Assembly (NCBI GenBank): GCA_964575455.1
Contig: CAZNRX010000013.1
Coordinates: 1-64,000, forward strand
Reading direction: 5' to 3'
Origin: SKLM01 sp964575455
Lineage (GTDB): Bacteria; Chloroflexota; Anaerolineae; B4-G1
DNA: 64,000 bases
Within the stretch, counting starts at the first letter, position 1. Each line of letters begins with the position of its first letter. The notes beneath the pieces were generated by a model that had not been told where the DNA came from, ran no database searches, and was given only the letters and a program-made list of their open reading frames with translations. Positions 1-11,600 of this stretch are shown here, piece after piece. The position numbers were made by a program, and so were the translations under genes.

Positions 1-3000
1 GACGTAGGGCTGGGTGTCAGCGTCAACGCTCTCAGGATGATGGGCAGATAAGCCCGCGGCGTCAGATCTGGGGGCGTCTTCGTGGCTGTTGGTGTGGGGG
101 TCTCCATCGGTTCGGACGCGCCGTGCTCGTCGGCGCCCACGTCCGGGGCGGACCCTATGGGGCGGGTGTCCCTGTCGAAATCGTCAGTCACCTGGGGCAG
201 GGACGCTGCCTGGTCGATGGCCTCAGTCGCCGAGGGACGTAGATGCAGATCGGCGCCGGCTGCGTCCACGAACCAGCTGGCCTGAGCGTCGGTCACGTTG
301 CCCGTGGCGGTGGCGCCGGCGCCGTCCCGGTCGAGCCAGATGGCCATGTTGGTCAGATTGTAGGCGAAGGTCCCCTCGCTCTCTGAGAACCGCGCCTCCA
401 TGCCCCAGGTGACGCCGTTGGGGTTGAGCAGCAGGGCTGTGTTGTGCGCCACCAGCCAGTCCGTGGCGCGCACCATCTCGATCACTACGTCGTGGGGCTG
501 GCTGGCGTAGATGATGTTGTTGCGCACGATGCCGCCGGTGTGGTTGATGCCGCCCTGGCTGGCGTTCCCGAAGGCGATGCCCTGGTAGCAATCCACCAGC
601 AGATTCCGCTCCACAACCGTGTCTGAGGAGCCGGACCAGAACAGAACGGTGGGGACGGGCGAGTTGCCCGGCGTGCGGATGCGGTACCAGGCGTTGTCTC
701 GCACCACCCAGCGGTGGGCGTCGTGGGCGCTGATGCCGTTGGTGTACTCGTTGGGTGCGGCGTCGGTGTACTCCAGGCGCGAGCAGGCCAGCAGCCCATC
801 CTCGCTGCCGTCGCCCCAGGGGTTGACCTTCACCAGCTGATCTCCAACGTCCTGGACGTGCAGGTTGTAGAGCACCGGCCGATCGCGGCCCTGGATGGAG
901 ACGCCGTGGTCCTTGGCGTTGCGCACCGTGAGGTCGGCGATGGTCACGTCATCGGCCTCTACGAGGATGCCGAAGTGACCGCCCGTCATCCCTCCAAAAT
1001 CGAGGATCACGTCGTCGCGGTCCCCGGTCTCACCCCGCAGGGCGATGCCATCGTTCACGATGTGGACGAAGCCCTGCATGTCGTAGGTGCCGGCCGCGAC
1101 GAGGATGGTCGTACCCGCCGCGGCGTTGTAGGCCTGATCGCGCAGCGCTGCCTCCGCGGACACGGTCACGGTGGGCTCACCAGGCGGATCAAGCGCCGGG
1201 CACACCTCCCCCCCGACGAATGGCCATACCTCCCCCCCAGCGGGGGGGACTGAGGGGGGGAGAGCTGCCCCAGCGAGGCCGACCGAGGGGGGGAGAGCAG
1301 ACCCCGCCGCCCCGCCGCCGCTCGGGCCGCCGATGGTCACACCGGTCAGCGGATGCGGGCAGGCGGGTGGCTGGGGGCCGTGGTCGCGCACCACCAGGGG
1401 CAGGTGGACGCTGCTGGTCGGCGTGAAGCCGCTGGTGTAAGTGATGACCAGGCGCGGGCGCAGCGCCGGCGTTGCGGCCTCGCGGCTGTGGAAGTGATGA
1501 AGCCTCCACTCTTCGTCCACGAGCAGCAGCAGGCCGTAGTTAGGCTCGCTTCCATCGGTCCAGGCACTCACGGCATCGGTGGCATCCAGGTGCACCCAGC
1601 CGTCTTCCATCCCGGCCGGTATCGTGACCTGATCCACAGCGTTGGGATCATAGTCGCCACCCGGATTGGCCCAGGCCGTGCCGGCGGTCGCCGTGTACCA
1701 GGTGGCACCATCGGGGACGTGGCTGGGAGGGGGATCGAACCAATCGCCGGTCCCCTCGGTCCACTCGCTCGTCACCCGATAGAGCTTGAGGGATGTCGGA
1801 CTGGCGGCTTCGTCGCCGTAGCGGTAGAGGTCTACGCTGGCGTCGCGGATCGTGACACCGTCGGGCAGCGCAGAGAGATCCCATCGAACCAGGCTGCGAT
1901 GGCTCTCGCCTCCGCCGTAGAATGCCTCCAGGTATGTCGTTCCGCCCAGGTTGGCGTTGGGGTTGGCGTCGCTGGCCAGGATCACGTCACGTGTACCGTC
2001 GTAGCTGGCGTCGGGGCTGATGCCGTTCTGGAACGCTATCGTCTGCGCCGCTGCGACCTGGCCCGCTCTCTCCCGGGTGTCGGGTCGCCCCCTATCCATC
2101 AGGCCCGATGAGCCGACGGTGACCGTGCGCTCGGCGCTGACCGTCCCGCCGCAGTTGGTCGCCTCCACGCTGATGTCGTAGGTGCCGGGCGTCCAGTGAT
2201 AGGTAGCACTGGACGTGCCCTGTCCCTCCATTGGCTCGGGCGACCAATCATACGTGACTGGCTCCGTGGCGTTGGTCGGCTCAATGAGGGCGTTGAAGAC
2301 GTAGTCATCAGCGCCGGGGCTGGCGACGATGGCGAAGTCGGCGTCGCTGTCGTCGTAGACTGTGGTGGGGCTGACCACGCTCGCCACCCGCACCCACGCT
2401 GTCGTACTGGGGTCGTCGGGGATCGTCCACGTGTAGCTGCCGTCGTTAGGCGTGGAGGGCTCGATGGTGTGGCTGGTGGCGAAGCCGTCGGTCGAGTAGG
2501 CCAGAAGGACGTTGGCGATGGCGCCGGTCGAGCTCCAGGCGATCTCGTGTTGGCTGCCCACCTGCCAGCTCTCACCGCCGTTGGGTGCGGTGAGGTGGAG
2601 CGTCGGCGCGGGGGGCGCGCCCCCTTGCCAGCGGTTGTAGAAGACGTTGAGCAAGTCCACAAACTCTGCGGTCGCTTTGCGATGTCCGGCGGAGGTGGGG
2701 TGGCTGTCGCCGCTGGGATAGGCGGAGTCGTCGTTGTCCACCGTCTGCGTGTGCCTGATCGCGCTGCCGTCCCAGTAGTGGTGGTTCCGCTCGGGCCGCG
2801 CGTCGTAGTCGTTCGTATGGGCGTTGCCGCCGTTGGAGGTGAGCACGTTGTAGTAATCGAAGACGGCCACGTTGTCGTGCTCGTACCCGTCCAGCCAGTC
2901 GTTCCACAGCCAGTTGTTGAAGGCGCGCGCGTTGGCCGCGCGGTGGGCCGTGGTCGACCCTTCCACCAGCGGGGGCGCGGTGATGACGACGAACAGCTTG

Positions 3001-3635
3001 TCCTGCCGCGTGGCGAAGTAGGTCAGGATGTCGTTGTAGACGGCCTTGGCGTTTGCCACGGTGTACTGGTCGTTGGGCTCATCCCTTGGCGGATCGTCGG
3101 GCTCGCCGTAGAGGTCGGAGTTGGGGTAGCAGGACTTGAACATGATGACCTCGTTCTCGCGTCCGGGGTCGGGATCGGGCATGCGCGTCCAGCCGCCGAA
3201 GCCACCGATGTTCTGTCCAGTCTCGCTGTAGACCGCGCTCATGATCTCGTCGCGGTTGGGGCCGGTGAACCATTCGGGCCAGTCGGGGATGTCGGTGCGG
3301 TTGCCGATGCCGTAGGGCCCCCAGCCGTAGTTCGTCGCGCTGACGAAGTAGTTGTTGCTCATCAGCGCTTGGCCCAGGCCGCCCGAGGGGTGGTGGATCG
3401 TCTCATCGGCCAGCCAGTTGCCGCCGCAGGAGTGGTGGATGAAGATCAGCTTGACCGGCTCGTCCGGTGGGCTGGGGTCGTCGGCCATCCGATTCGTGGG
3501 GCGTTCCATCGCCTTGTGCCCGGCGGTGACAGGGACGCCGGCGTGGATGCCGGAGAGGAGCGATCCGCCCCCGCCGCTCACGCCCAGGATGATCATCGTC
3601 ATGACCAGCGGTAGAAAGACGCTCTTGCGATCCAT
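1..3635 (-). CDS. Secreted SGNH-hydrolase-like / DNRLRE / beta-helix protein, 3' end outside window
   Basis: The frame is open from ATG at 3635 (AGAAGGAG upstream) to the left edge, about 1211 codons, with no stop in the window. A hydrophobic N-terminus is followed by an SGNH-hydrolase-like domain (residues ~55-325): the FIHHSCGGNWL block near 63 and a GDSHPTSAGH block near 308 that would carry the catalytic Asp/His. Then come an NGGESWQVGS domain of the Ser-Thr-rich GPI-anchor type (~347-430), a PKD-like stretch, a DNRLRE domain (~530-732) and a VHLPLVVR linker. A Pro/Gly-rich low-complexity segment (~775-810) leads into a right-handed beta-helix (~815-1160) with a choice-of-anchor-Q-like end (RPIGSAPDVGADE) and a YLPIILR motif at ~1194. 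It is probably cell-surface and may act on or bind polysaccharide or ester-bearing polymers; the substrate is inferred, not shown. Confidence 0.8.
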   Translation of the reverse strand, partial: MDRKSVFLPLVMTMIILGVSGGGGSLLSGIHAGVPVTAGHKAMERPTNRMADDPSPPDEPVKLIFIHHSCGGNWLADETIHHPSGGLGQALMSNNYFVSATNYGWGPYGIGNRTDIPDWPEWFTGPNRDEIMSAVYSETGQNIGGFGGWTRMPDPDPGRENEVIMFKSCYPNSDLYGEPDDPPRDEPNDQYTVANAKAVYNDILTYFATRQDKLFVVITAPPLVEGSTTAHRAANARAFNNWLWNDWLDGYEHDNVAVFDYYNVLTSNGGNAHTNDYDARPERNHHYWDGSAIRHTQTVDNDDSAYPSGDSHPTSAGHRKATAEFVDLLNVFYNRWQGGAPPAPTLHLTAPNGGESWQVGSQHEIAWSSTGAIANVLLAYSTDGFATSHTIEPSTPNDGSYTWTIPDDPSTTAWVRVASVVSPTTVYDDSDADFAIVASPGADDYVFNALIEPTNATEPVTYDWSPEPMEGQGTSSATYHWTPGTYDISVEATNCGGTVSAERTVTVGSSGLMDRGRPDTRERAGQVAAAQTIAFQNGISPDASYDGTRDVILASDANPNANLGGTTYLEAFYGGGESHRSLVRWDLSALPDGVTIRDASVDLYRYGDEAASPTSLKLYRVTSEWTEGTGDWFDPPPSHVPDGATWYTATAGTAWANPGGDYDPNAVDQVTIPAGMEDGWVHLDATDAVSAWTDGSEPNYGLLLLVDEEWRLHHFHSREAATPALRPRLVITYTSGFTPTSSVHLPLVVRDHGPQPPACPHPLTGVTIGGPSGGGAAGSALPPSVGLAGAALPPSVPPAGGEVWPFVGGEVCPALDPPGEPTVTVSAEAALRDQAYNAAAGTTILVAAGTYDMQGFVHIVNDGIALRGETGDRDDVILDFGGMTGGHFGILVEADDVTIADLTVRNAKDHGVSIQGRDRPVLYNLHVQDVGDQLVKVNPWGDGSEDGLLACSRLEYTDAAPNEYTNGISAHDAHRWVVRDNAWYRIRTPGNSPVPTVLFWSGSSDTVVERNLLVDCYQGIAFGNASQGGINHTGGIVRNNIIYASQPHDVVIEMVRATDWLVAHNTALLLNPNGVTWGMEARFSESEGTFAYNLTNMAIWLDRDGAGATATGNVTDAQASWFVDAAGADLHLRPSATEAIDQAASLPQVTDDFDRDTRPIGSAPDVGADEHGASEPMETPTPTATKTPPDLTPRAYLPIILRALTLTPSPT
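1205..1312. repeat. C/G-run repeat inserted in frame within the SGNH/beta-helix gene
   Basis: On the coding (minus) strand this segment alternates runs of seven C or G with short spacers (CTCTCCCCCCCTC, GCTGGGGGGGAGG and similar). It contains the near-palindrome CCCCCCC-AG-CGGGGGGG and two copies of a GGGGGGGAGGT block. It stays in frame, is translated as Pro/Gly/Val-rich low complexity and falls exactly between the DNRLRE/LPLVVR part and the beta-helix. It looks like an intergenic-type repeat that entered a coding sequence at a domain junction. Confidence 0.55.
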
Positions 3636-3670
3636 CTCTGTCGATCTCCTTCTCGTGTGTGTGGGCCGTC

Positions 3671-3713
3671 AAGGTGACCGGCACTACAGCACGTCGTAAG
3701 TGCCGGTCACCTT
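3671..3713. terminator. Long hairpin, probable terminator of the FG-GAP gene
   Basis: A perfect 15-bp inverted repeat (AAGGTGACCGGCACT at 3671-3685, complement at 3699-3713) encloses a 13-nt loop. It lies 40 nt downstream of the stop codon of the FG-GAP gene and upstream of the next minus-strand gene. No clear U-run follows, so it may be a terminator or a repeat-derived hairpin. Confidence 0.55.
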
Positions 3714-3752
3714 CGTCGTTTGGGAGCGATGGGACCCGGTGCCGCGTCCGAT

Positions 3753-5366
3753 CTATCTCAGGACGAGCGGCAGGAACACCTGGCGCTTCGGGATGGGGAT
3801 CGCGACCAGGGCCATCCCGAACCCGTCGTAGTCCTCGGCGCTGCCGGATATCCCCTGGTCCTGATGCCAGAACTGCAGGTTGCTGGAGAGCCCGCTGCCA
3901 GATCCATAGATGACGTTGACCGCCCCGGCGTCTATCTCGTCGCCGATGTCCTCAAAGGGAACCCCGATGGCTAGATCCTCGCGTCCGTCGCCGTTGAAGT
4001 CACCCGCGGCCAGTGTCTCACCGAAGCCGTCATCTGCTTCAGCCGTGCCCGGCATGAAGCCTTGGTGCCAGAGCTGAGGGGGGACGGTTGTGAGGCCTCC
4101 GGTGTCGCCGTACAGCACGTTCACCGCGCCAGCGTCTGCCACAGTTGTCTCCCCGGCGAGGACGCTCTCATCGGGGACACCCACGGCCAGGTCGTCGTGT
4201 CCATTCCCATCGAAGTCGCCGGCCGCCAGGGCGGAGCCGAAGCGATCGCCGCTCTCCGGGTCATCGCGCACGTAGGTTCCGTCCTGATACCAGAATTCGA
4301 AGTCCATGATGTAGAGGTAGAGGACGTGCACGGCACCCGCGTTGTTCTTGCCGTCCACGTTCTCCCCGGGGACGCCTACGGCCAGGTCATCGACCCCATC
4401 TCCGTCGAAGTCTCCGGCGCACAAGGCATGGCCAAAGCGATCAAACGGCTCGACCGTGTCATCAATGAGTATGTTATTCTGGTCCCACCTCTGCCCGCCA
4501 TCGGCGGAGAGGCCCGTGGACGTGCCATACATGACGTGGACGAGTCCACCTTGCTCTGTCTCCCCCCAGTCCTCGCTCGGGGAGCCGATGGCCAGGTCGG
4601 CGTAGGCGTCCGCGTTGAAGTAGCCCGCTGCCAGAGCCGAGCCGAACATGTCGCCTGGTTCAGTCGTGCCACTGAAGAAGTCGTCCTGGTCCCAGATCTG
4701 GTTCCCCGTCGTCGTCAGCCCCTCGGAGGAGCCGTAGATGACGTTTACCGCGCCGCTGTCGGTCTCGTCCCCCTTGTCCTCCCGCGGGACGCCCACGGCC
4801 AGATCATCGTAGCCGTCGCCGTTGAAGTCGCCGGTGGTCAGGGCTGAGCCGAATCCGTCGCCCACCTCCAGTTCTCCCTCAATGGCGCCGCTCTGATCCC
4901 ACCGCTCGTCCCTTGTGGTGATTCCGGTAGCGGAACCGTACAGGACGTGGACGATGCCCGCCGCTGACGTCTCTCCGACGTCCTCGCCTGGAACGCCTAC
5001 AGCGAGATCGTAGTAGCCGTCGCCATCGAAATCCCCGATGGCCAGGGCCGAGCCGAACGCATCGTAGGCCTCTGACGTGCCGTCCACTCCACCGCTGTTC
5101 TGAGACCAGAGTCGCTCCAGCGTGCTGGAGAGCCCAGCGGCGTTGCCATACAGCACGTTGATGGCGCCCGCGTCCTCCACGGGAACCTTCCCCAGATCCT
5201 CCCAGGGAACGCCTATGGCCAGGGCGTCGTAGAAGTCGTCGTCGCTGGCATCGGCAGCGGGATGATAGGCCGGGGCGGCCCTCAAGGAGGCCGAGCCGGA
5301 TCCAACCAATAGAGCGAGTAACAGTCCCAGTACCAAGACGGACATCAGCCTTCGTCTCTTCTGCAT
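3753..5366 (-). CDS. Secreted FG-GAP repeat (integrin-alpha-like propeller) protein
   Basis: The product has 537 residues. The ATG at 5366 follows AAAGGAG by 6 nt. Residues 1-31 form a signal peptide (MQKRRRLMSVLVLGLLLALL, then SGSA). The rest is a seven-bladed-propeller-type array: six complete FG-GAP units of the pattern FGSALAAGDFNGDGYDDLAVGVPGEDVG (two shown here joined by consensus), plus a partial unit at each end. The DxDGDGxDD loops are typical Ca2+ sites. The protein stops directly after QVFLPLVLR, a tail shared with its neighbours. The fold is known from integrin alpha heads and bacterial adhesins. A surface adhesion or scaffold role is likely; no catalytic domain is visible. Confidence 0.85.
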   Translation of the reverse strand: MQKRRRLMSVLVLGLLLALLVGSGSASLRAAPAYHPAADASDDDFYDALAIGVPWEDLGKVPVEDAGAINVLYGNAAGLSSTLERLWSQNSGGVDGTSEAYDAFGSALAIGDFDGDGYYDLAVGVPGEDVGETSAAGIVHVLYGSATGITTRDERWDQSGAIEGELEVGDGFGSALTTGDFNGDGYDDLAVGVPREDKGDETDSGAVNVIYGSSEGLTTTGNQIWDQDDFFSGTTEPGDMFGSALAAGYFNADAYADLAIGSPSEDWGETEQGGLVHVMYGTSTGLSADGGQRWDQNNILIDDTVEPFDRFGHALCAGDFDGDGVDDLAVGVPGENVDGKNNAGAVHVLYLYIMDFEFWYQDGTYVRDDPESGDRFGSALAAGDFDGNGHDDLAVGVPDESVLAGETTVADAGAVNVLYGDTGGLTTVPPQLWHQGFMPGTAEADDGFGETLAAGDFNGDGREDLAIGVPFEDIGDEIDAGAVNVIYGSGSGLSSNLQFWHQDQGISGSAEDYDGFGMALVAIPIPKRQVFLPLVLR

Positions 5367-5385
5367 CTTTATCTCCTTTGAGGAT

Positions 5386-5404
5386 GTCGGGCAGGAAGCC
5401 CGAC
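5386..5404. repeat. Short intergenic hairpin (stem GTCGGGC, loop AGGAA)
   Basis: A perfect 7-bp stem GTCGGGC/GCCCGAC with loop AGGAA lies in the leader of the FG-GAP gene and is followed by CTACGT. It is one of many short hairpins in the window. The rest of the 5405-5630 gap holds further inverted material: GGGCGG-TT-CCGCCC at 5502-5515, enclosed by CTCCGG/CCGGAG and by GCGAATCCGC/GGCGGATTC arms. No gene is seen in this gap. Confidence 0.55.
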
Positions 5405-5630
5405 CTACGTGCTACGCTTCTTCGACGCGTGCGTCCTGATTCCAGAGATCCATGCCACTGACTGCGAATCCGCTGGAGTATCCATCACGCTCCCTCCGGC
5501 TGGGCGGTTCCGCCCGCGATCCGGAGCCTGGCGGATTCCCACCACATTCCAAGTCTGGCGTGCCCCGCGTGTCGCCTCCTTGAGAACAGGGATCGGCAGG
5601 ATCCGCAGATCTGCGCTACATCCCTATCGG

Positions 5631-8600
5631 CTACCGATTCCGCAGCACGAGCGGGAGATAGACGTGGATCTCGCTGCTCACGGTGGCTCTCTTGATCGTC
5701 GTGGACTTGGAATCGTACAGCACGTATCCGACCACGTCGTAGGCGCCTCTTACGGCACCCGACGTGTCCCACGTCTCTTCGATGGTGACGGCGTCGCTCG
5801 CTGCCAGGTTTGCCACGTCGTGTCTGAAGTCCTCCACCACCTCCCCGTCCCCATCCCGAACCTGGATCACGGCGGTCCCCGTGATGGGTATCGTGCCCGT
5901 GTTGCTGAAGATCATCGAGACGTCCACGCTGTCGCCGACGTCGAAGCTCTCCGGCGCGGCGGTGAGCTGTGTCACCTCGCCAGAGGACAGGCCGAGTTGG
6001 AAGCTCTGCGTTTTCGTGTTCAGCGTGTTCCCGTCCGTGTCCCTGATTACGAGCTGCGCGTAGTAGTGGCCAGGCTCAGCGCCCGCGCTGTCCCAGCGGG
6101 GAGAGAAGGAGGCGTCCCCCGCCAGGCCATGCAGGGAGCGCAGGAGCAGGCCATCCACCGTCTCATCCGAGCCGTATCGCTCTATCGAGGCGTCCACGAC
6201 GACGCTCTGGGCATCGCCCGAGTTGGTCAGTCGCGCGTCGATCATCACCGTGTCGCCCTGGTGATAGACGGTTTTGTCCGTGGACAGATCCGCTATGGCC
6301 ACGCTGGAGGTCGTGTACTCAATGTCGAAGCTGTACTGCTGATAGAACCTCACCCCGGTGGTGAGCTCGTTGTAGAAGAAGGGGTAGATCATGATGAGCA
6401 GCGTCGAGGAATCGGCCCCCGGCACCACGCGCCAGTCGACGTCCTGGGTGGGGAACCACTCCTCGCCGGTGGCCGGCGACGTTGCCCCGGCCCACTCGCT
6501 GCAGGTGCAATCCAACCTCATGCTCATGAGGGGCAGGTTGAGCCCCTCCGTTGTGGATAGACCCGTCCTCTCTACCATCTCCACACTCCGAACCTCATAG
6601 CCAGCCGGGAGTTCGACGTCGACCGTGTAGTAGGGCACCTGAGGCTTTCCCTCTTCGAGCAGGAGATCTCCCTCGGGGATCTCCACGTGGTCCTCGTCGC
6701 CGATGACGTCCACCTCGTACGCCGGGATCGAGATGTCGAGCGTCGTAGGTGGCGTCTCCCCGGCGACCATCCTCTCCCCGCCCGCGATGCGCGCCGCTTC
6801 GCGGCCCAACACGTTGGACTTGGCCGAATCATCGACAGCACCGAACTTGGGGTCCCCGTAGTAATTGTACTCGGTGACCCAGTACTGCCAACTTTCGCTT
6901 CCGGTGCCGGCTTTGTCTCTCTCGTACTGGGTGAAGGCCAGCCCCGCGCTCTCGTGCCACCCCCAGGACCGGAAGAAAGCCGGTCCGGCCGCGTTGTTTC
7001 GCCTGCTCGACGATACGTGCGTGGCGCCGATGTAGGCGGCGGCGCCGCTGTCGAAGAAGGCTTCGGCGAAGCCGTCGTCGCCGTCGTGGTTATCCTCCCG
7101 GCTGCCATCCTTGATCCACCACCAATCCCCTTCGTAGTTGCCGGAGAGACACGTGAGCCCCAGAACCAGCGGGTGGGCGTCGAAGTCGACCCGGCCGATG
7201 TCCCCTGTGTTGAATGGGGAACAGGAGACCGGGCTTCCGTGCCCCCGGAGCGTGAAGATATCCGTGTCCGGGCCGTCGCTCTGAATCGGGGGCAGGTAAC
7301 GATCCATCCAGCCGTGCGGATAGTGGCCGTCGAGGACGGAGAGCTTGTTGTCCCCTTGCCGCGCCACCAGGGCCTCCGCCTCGCCATCGCCGTCGATGTC
7401 GCCGACGTCGAACCCGTCGTGGTTGGAGCTGCGGGCCGTGGTGCGGATGCCGTCGAACGCCAGGGAACGGGAGTACAGCTTGTGCCTGCCTCCACGGTTG
7501 ATCTTCCATTCCTCGTCGGTCGCATCCCAATACCAGCCGTCGTTGTTGAAGACGAAGAACCGCCGCTTACCGTCGATCTGATCGTCGATGATAGTGGCGA
7601 ACTCGTCCATGCCATCGCCATCCATATCTCCGACGGCGAGCCCATCGTAGTGGGTGAATGGGTCGGCGTCGATCTCGCCGATCTCTGTGCCTGTGTGGTC
7701 GTAGATGTAGATGCGATCCGTGCTGTCGTTGGCCACGACGATCTCGTCCTTGCTCGCCACTACGCCGGACACGTTGCCTGCGCCGAAGCCATCCCAGGGG
7801 GTGAAAGAGACGTAATCCATCGTATCTCTGAGTATCAGCTCCGGGTACGTTCCTCCGGTCTCATAGCTGTAGACGTACACAGTGCCGTAGTCGTCTGTGG
7901 TGGCGAGAATGATCTCATCCCTGTCATCGCCCCAGACGTCACCGGTGGTCACCACGTCCCAGTGATCGACGTCCACGTCGAACTGTGGGAAGGAGCTCCC
8001 CGGAGTGTGACGGGGGTCATCATTGAAGATGGAGATGGTGTCCGATTCATCGGTTGCCACAATGATCTCATCTGCTGTGTGTACGCCATCGATGTCCCCC
8101 GCGGTCAGCCCGTCGTAGGGCGTGAAGCTGCAGCTGAAGGCGTCCGAGGGCACGCTGCTCCAGGCGTCGAGGTCGCTGTATTCATAGACGAAGCATTGAT
8201 CCGAGCTGTCTTCAACCACGATCATCTCGCTCGCGCCGTCGCCGTCCACGTCGGCCAGGATGAACCCGTCATTGCGGGTCAGGGAGAGGTCAAACCCTCC
8301 TCCCTCCATGGAGATCGGCTCCTTATGGATCCATCTGCTCCAATGGTAGGCGGACGCGCCGTCGTCCATCTGATCGTCCAAAATCGTCTGGATGCGCCGC
8401 GCGCTGGGCACGAAATCCTCCCAGGATCCCTCGCTGCCGCTGGTGGCGACGCCGAAGGATCTGTCGAAGCCCAGGCCCCCGGCCACCCGTAGGCTGGCCT
8501 CGATTGGCCTGGCGAGGGCCTCTGCGGAGTCGCCGATCAGGCGACCGACGATCAGGTCGGGGGCGCCGTCATTCCCGACCGTGTCCGCGTAAGGCAGATC

Positions 8601-11600
8601 GGAGAAGGGGATCTCCTTGGTGGTTTTCTCGCCGCTCCAGTCCATGTCGGGGATGTCCACCGTCCACGAGGGCACGATCTCCGTCTCCCCCACGATGAGC
8701 AAGTAGCCGTTGGAGAGGTAGTGGTCCTCAACGCCATCGCTGCCTCTCATTGTGGTGCGGCCCCATCCCTTGATCTGATCCTTGGCCTCGTGCGCCCCGT
8801 AGGAAACATAGCCCAAAATGCCGGATTTGCGTTGAGCCAACTCGGCCATCGCCGATAGTAGCTCATTGACAGAATCCCGGCTGGGGTTAGTCAAGAACAG
8901 ATTGATAGGGTTAGTCACAATCAGATAGTCTGACGCCCGTTTGGCAAGAAAAACCTCATAAGGGATTGTCCGGGGTCTATCAAAGCTGCCGACCTCATGT
9001 TCATATTCGCCGCCTCCCCAGTAATCCACAATGCGAACCGGCTCTGCACCGATGGTGTAGTCTATCAGGGTAGAATCGACTGTTTCAGGATACAGTATCG
9101 GCACTGCCACGTAATCCACGGTGATACTTTCACCCGGACCCAACGTGATGATATCACCACCAGCATCAGTGGAGACATCAATTTCGACATCACAGTGTCT
9201 GGTGCGAGGTGAGTAATCACTCGTCACCTCATAGTTCTCCGCCTCATCTTCTATGGGATGGAATCCAAATAGACTGTCCTCAATCCTGCCAAACATCTCA
9301 CTGGCGGTCCCACGGTTCTCTACCGTCAGTTCCACCCGGAAGTGATTATCGATTCTGGAGACAGACCTGCTAACATCAAGGCTCGGCTCCCCAACTTCTA
9401 CATGCAAATAGCGAGAGGTAAGAACTGAACTGCCATCGCTGGCGTGGGCCACGACTTGAAGGTGATACGTCCCCACTCCCAGGCCGCTCACGTCCCAGGT
9501 ACACTCGTGCCAGAAATCACTGTCATCAGAAGGGGAGGAGACACACTCCGTGCTGCCGTCTACTTCAAGCATCACCCTGTCAACGGCGTGCTCTACCTCC
9601 CCGCATCTTTTCGGTGAAACACCAAGAGGCAATTCTATGCCCGTCAGACCCACCAGCCACGTGCAAATCCACTCGTACTCGGCGGCACGCGCTCTAACAT
9701 CTATGGTCGTCTCTGCGGGCAGCGTGCCCCCGGGATCAACGTAAAGGGTAGGATGGTAGTTGGGCTGGACCTGCAGGTTAATGGGTGCGGGCTCATACTC
9801 CGGCTGATAAACGATGCTCTGTTCGCTCATCAATCCACTCAGGCCAAAGGCTCTTGCCCTGATTGTATGCTCCTCGCCGAAGAAGTCTGCCCGTGACACT
9901 TCCAGAGCAGCAGGGTCGAGGTAGAACTTATAGGGAGACGAGGGGGAATAGTCAATTCCGATTAGCTTGTCATCCAGATAGAACTCGACTCTCTCAACGC
10001 CCAGGGGGTCAGAAGCAGAGATGGTGACCCTGTAGAGCTCTCGGTCCCCCTCAACTCTGGCGACCGTCGGAGAGGATATGCTCGGCGGCTCACCGACCTG
10101 CTCCGGCTCGGACTCGAAGAAGCCCTCCCCACTGGTCACGGTGTTGCCGGAAGCGTCGGTTGATTTGACGATGTAGTGATAGACCGTCGCCGGCTTCAAG
10201 TCGGTCAAGAGGATCTCGTGTTCGGTTGAATGCTTTGTATCACCCTCCTGGTCCTCGTATTTTCCTGCGTACGTGCCAAACTTCACCACACTGTCGCTAT
10301 CCTCGTCGGTCTGCCAGGATACGCGCGCCGAGTCCTGCGCGATCTGCGAGACGACGGGGCCGGAGGTGATCTTGGGCGGCGTGGCATCGCACGCCCACAC
10401 CTCCTCCCGGCAGTTGTTCGTCTCGTCGCCTTCGGCGACGGCGTCCTGAAGGTCGGCACACACGCTGACGGTGTCCTTGGGGAATGTGCATTGCCACTGG
10501 TACTCGAAGCACCGGTTCAGCCTCTCCCCCGGCGCCAGCGTTGTCTCTATCAGATGGTCGGCCACTGGCGTGCCGTCAATCGACATCCCGCCGTAATGCC
10601 ACATCGGAGCCGTCCCCTCGCCCACGTTCCTGATCTGATAGCAGATCTGACCATTCTCGCGCCATACGTCCGTGATGGTGAGGTCTGGCTTTCCTTCGGC
10701 CGTGGCGGCGTGGGTGGCGGACACGGTCCCGCCGCAGTTGATGGCCGTGACGTCGATGGTCTTCGCGCCGACCACGTCCCAGGTGAAGGTGGCGGTGGTC
10801 TGGGTGAACCCCCCTGCTTGCTCCAGCTCGCCCTGCTCGGTGGCTTCCCAGCTGTAGGTGATGGGCGTGCTGGCCGTGGGCGGGCTGACGGTGGCGGTGA
10901 AGGTGGTCGCTGTGCCGCTGATGACCGTCGTGGGGCCGTCGATGTCCACACCGGTGACGGCGTTGCAGCCCCCTGTGACACCGATGTCGAGGGTGTAGGG
11001 CTTGTCGGAGTCGCAGGCCCCCTGGTTGCCGTAGACGAGGGCGTAGTGATGGCCGCTGTTGGTCGCCGTCTCCTCAATCGTCTCCGCCGCGGTGCTGCCG
11101 TTCTCAGAGCAGTCTAATGTGTTCCGAGCGGGGTCGAAGAGGCAGAGGTTGTAGTCGTGTGGCAGATCGTAGAGGTCTATTTGGATCAGGTCGCCGGCGT
11201 CGACCGGGAACGTGAAGTAGTCGTAATCGGTGCCGTCGCAGCAGATGTAGCTCTCGATGGTGCCCGGCGAGAGAGGCCAGGCCTTCTCGAAGCTCTCGTT
11301 GGGCTCGTAAGGGTCCTCGCAGGTCGGCACCTCGTACGCCACGATCAGACGGGGCCACTGCTGCTTGGCCTCGTTGGAGTAGAACCTGCGCAGGTGATAG
11401 TCTCCCTTCTCCGGCCCTCGCAGCTCCAGGCCGAAGTTGGGGCTGCTGCCGAAGTCCTGGTTGATCCAGTGGTCCTGGATCAGCTCGGTCGCATCCCATT
11501 CGATCGTGCCCGCTGTTGAGCCGACGCTGGTTGCACCGTGGGCTTCCGAGTCGGGCCGATTGTTCCAGGTCACCGTCTCCTCGTCCCAGCCAGACGTCAC

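Noticed and set aside
2196..3614. 472-codon plus-strand frame opposite the SGNH/beta-helix gene
   Set aside because: Val/Gly/Asp-repetitive product typical of an antisense shadow; the minus-strand reading has clear domains.
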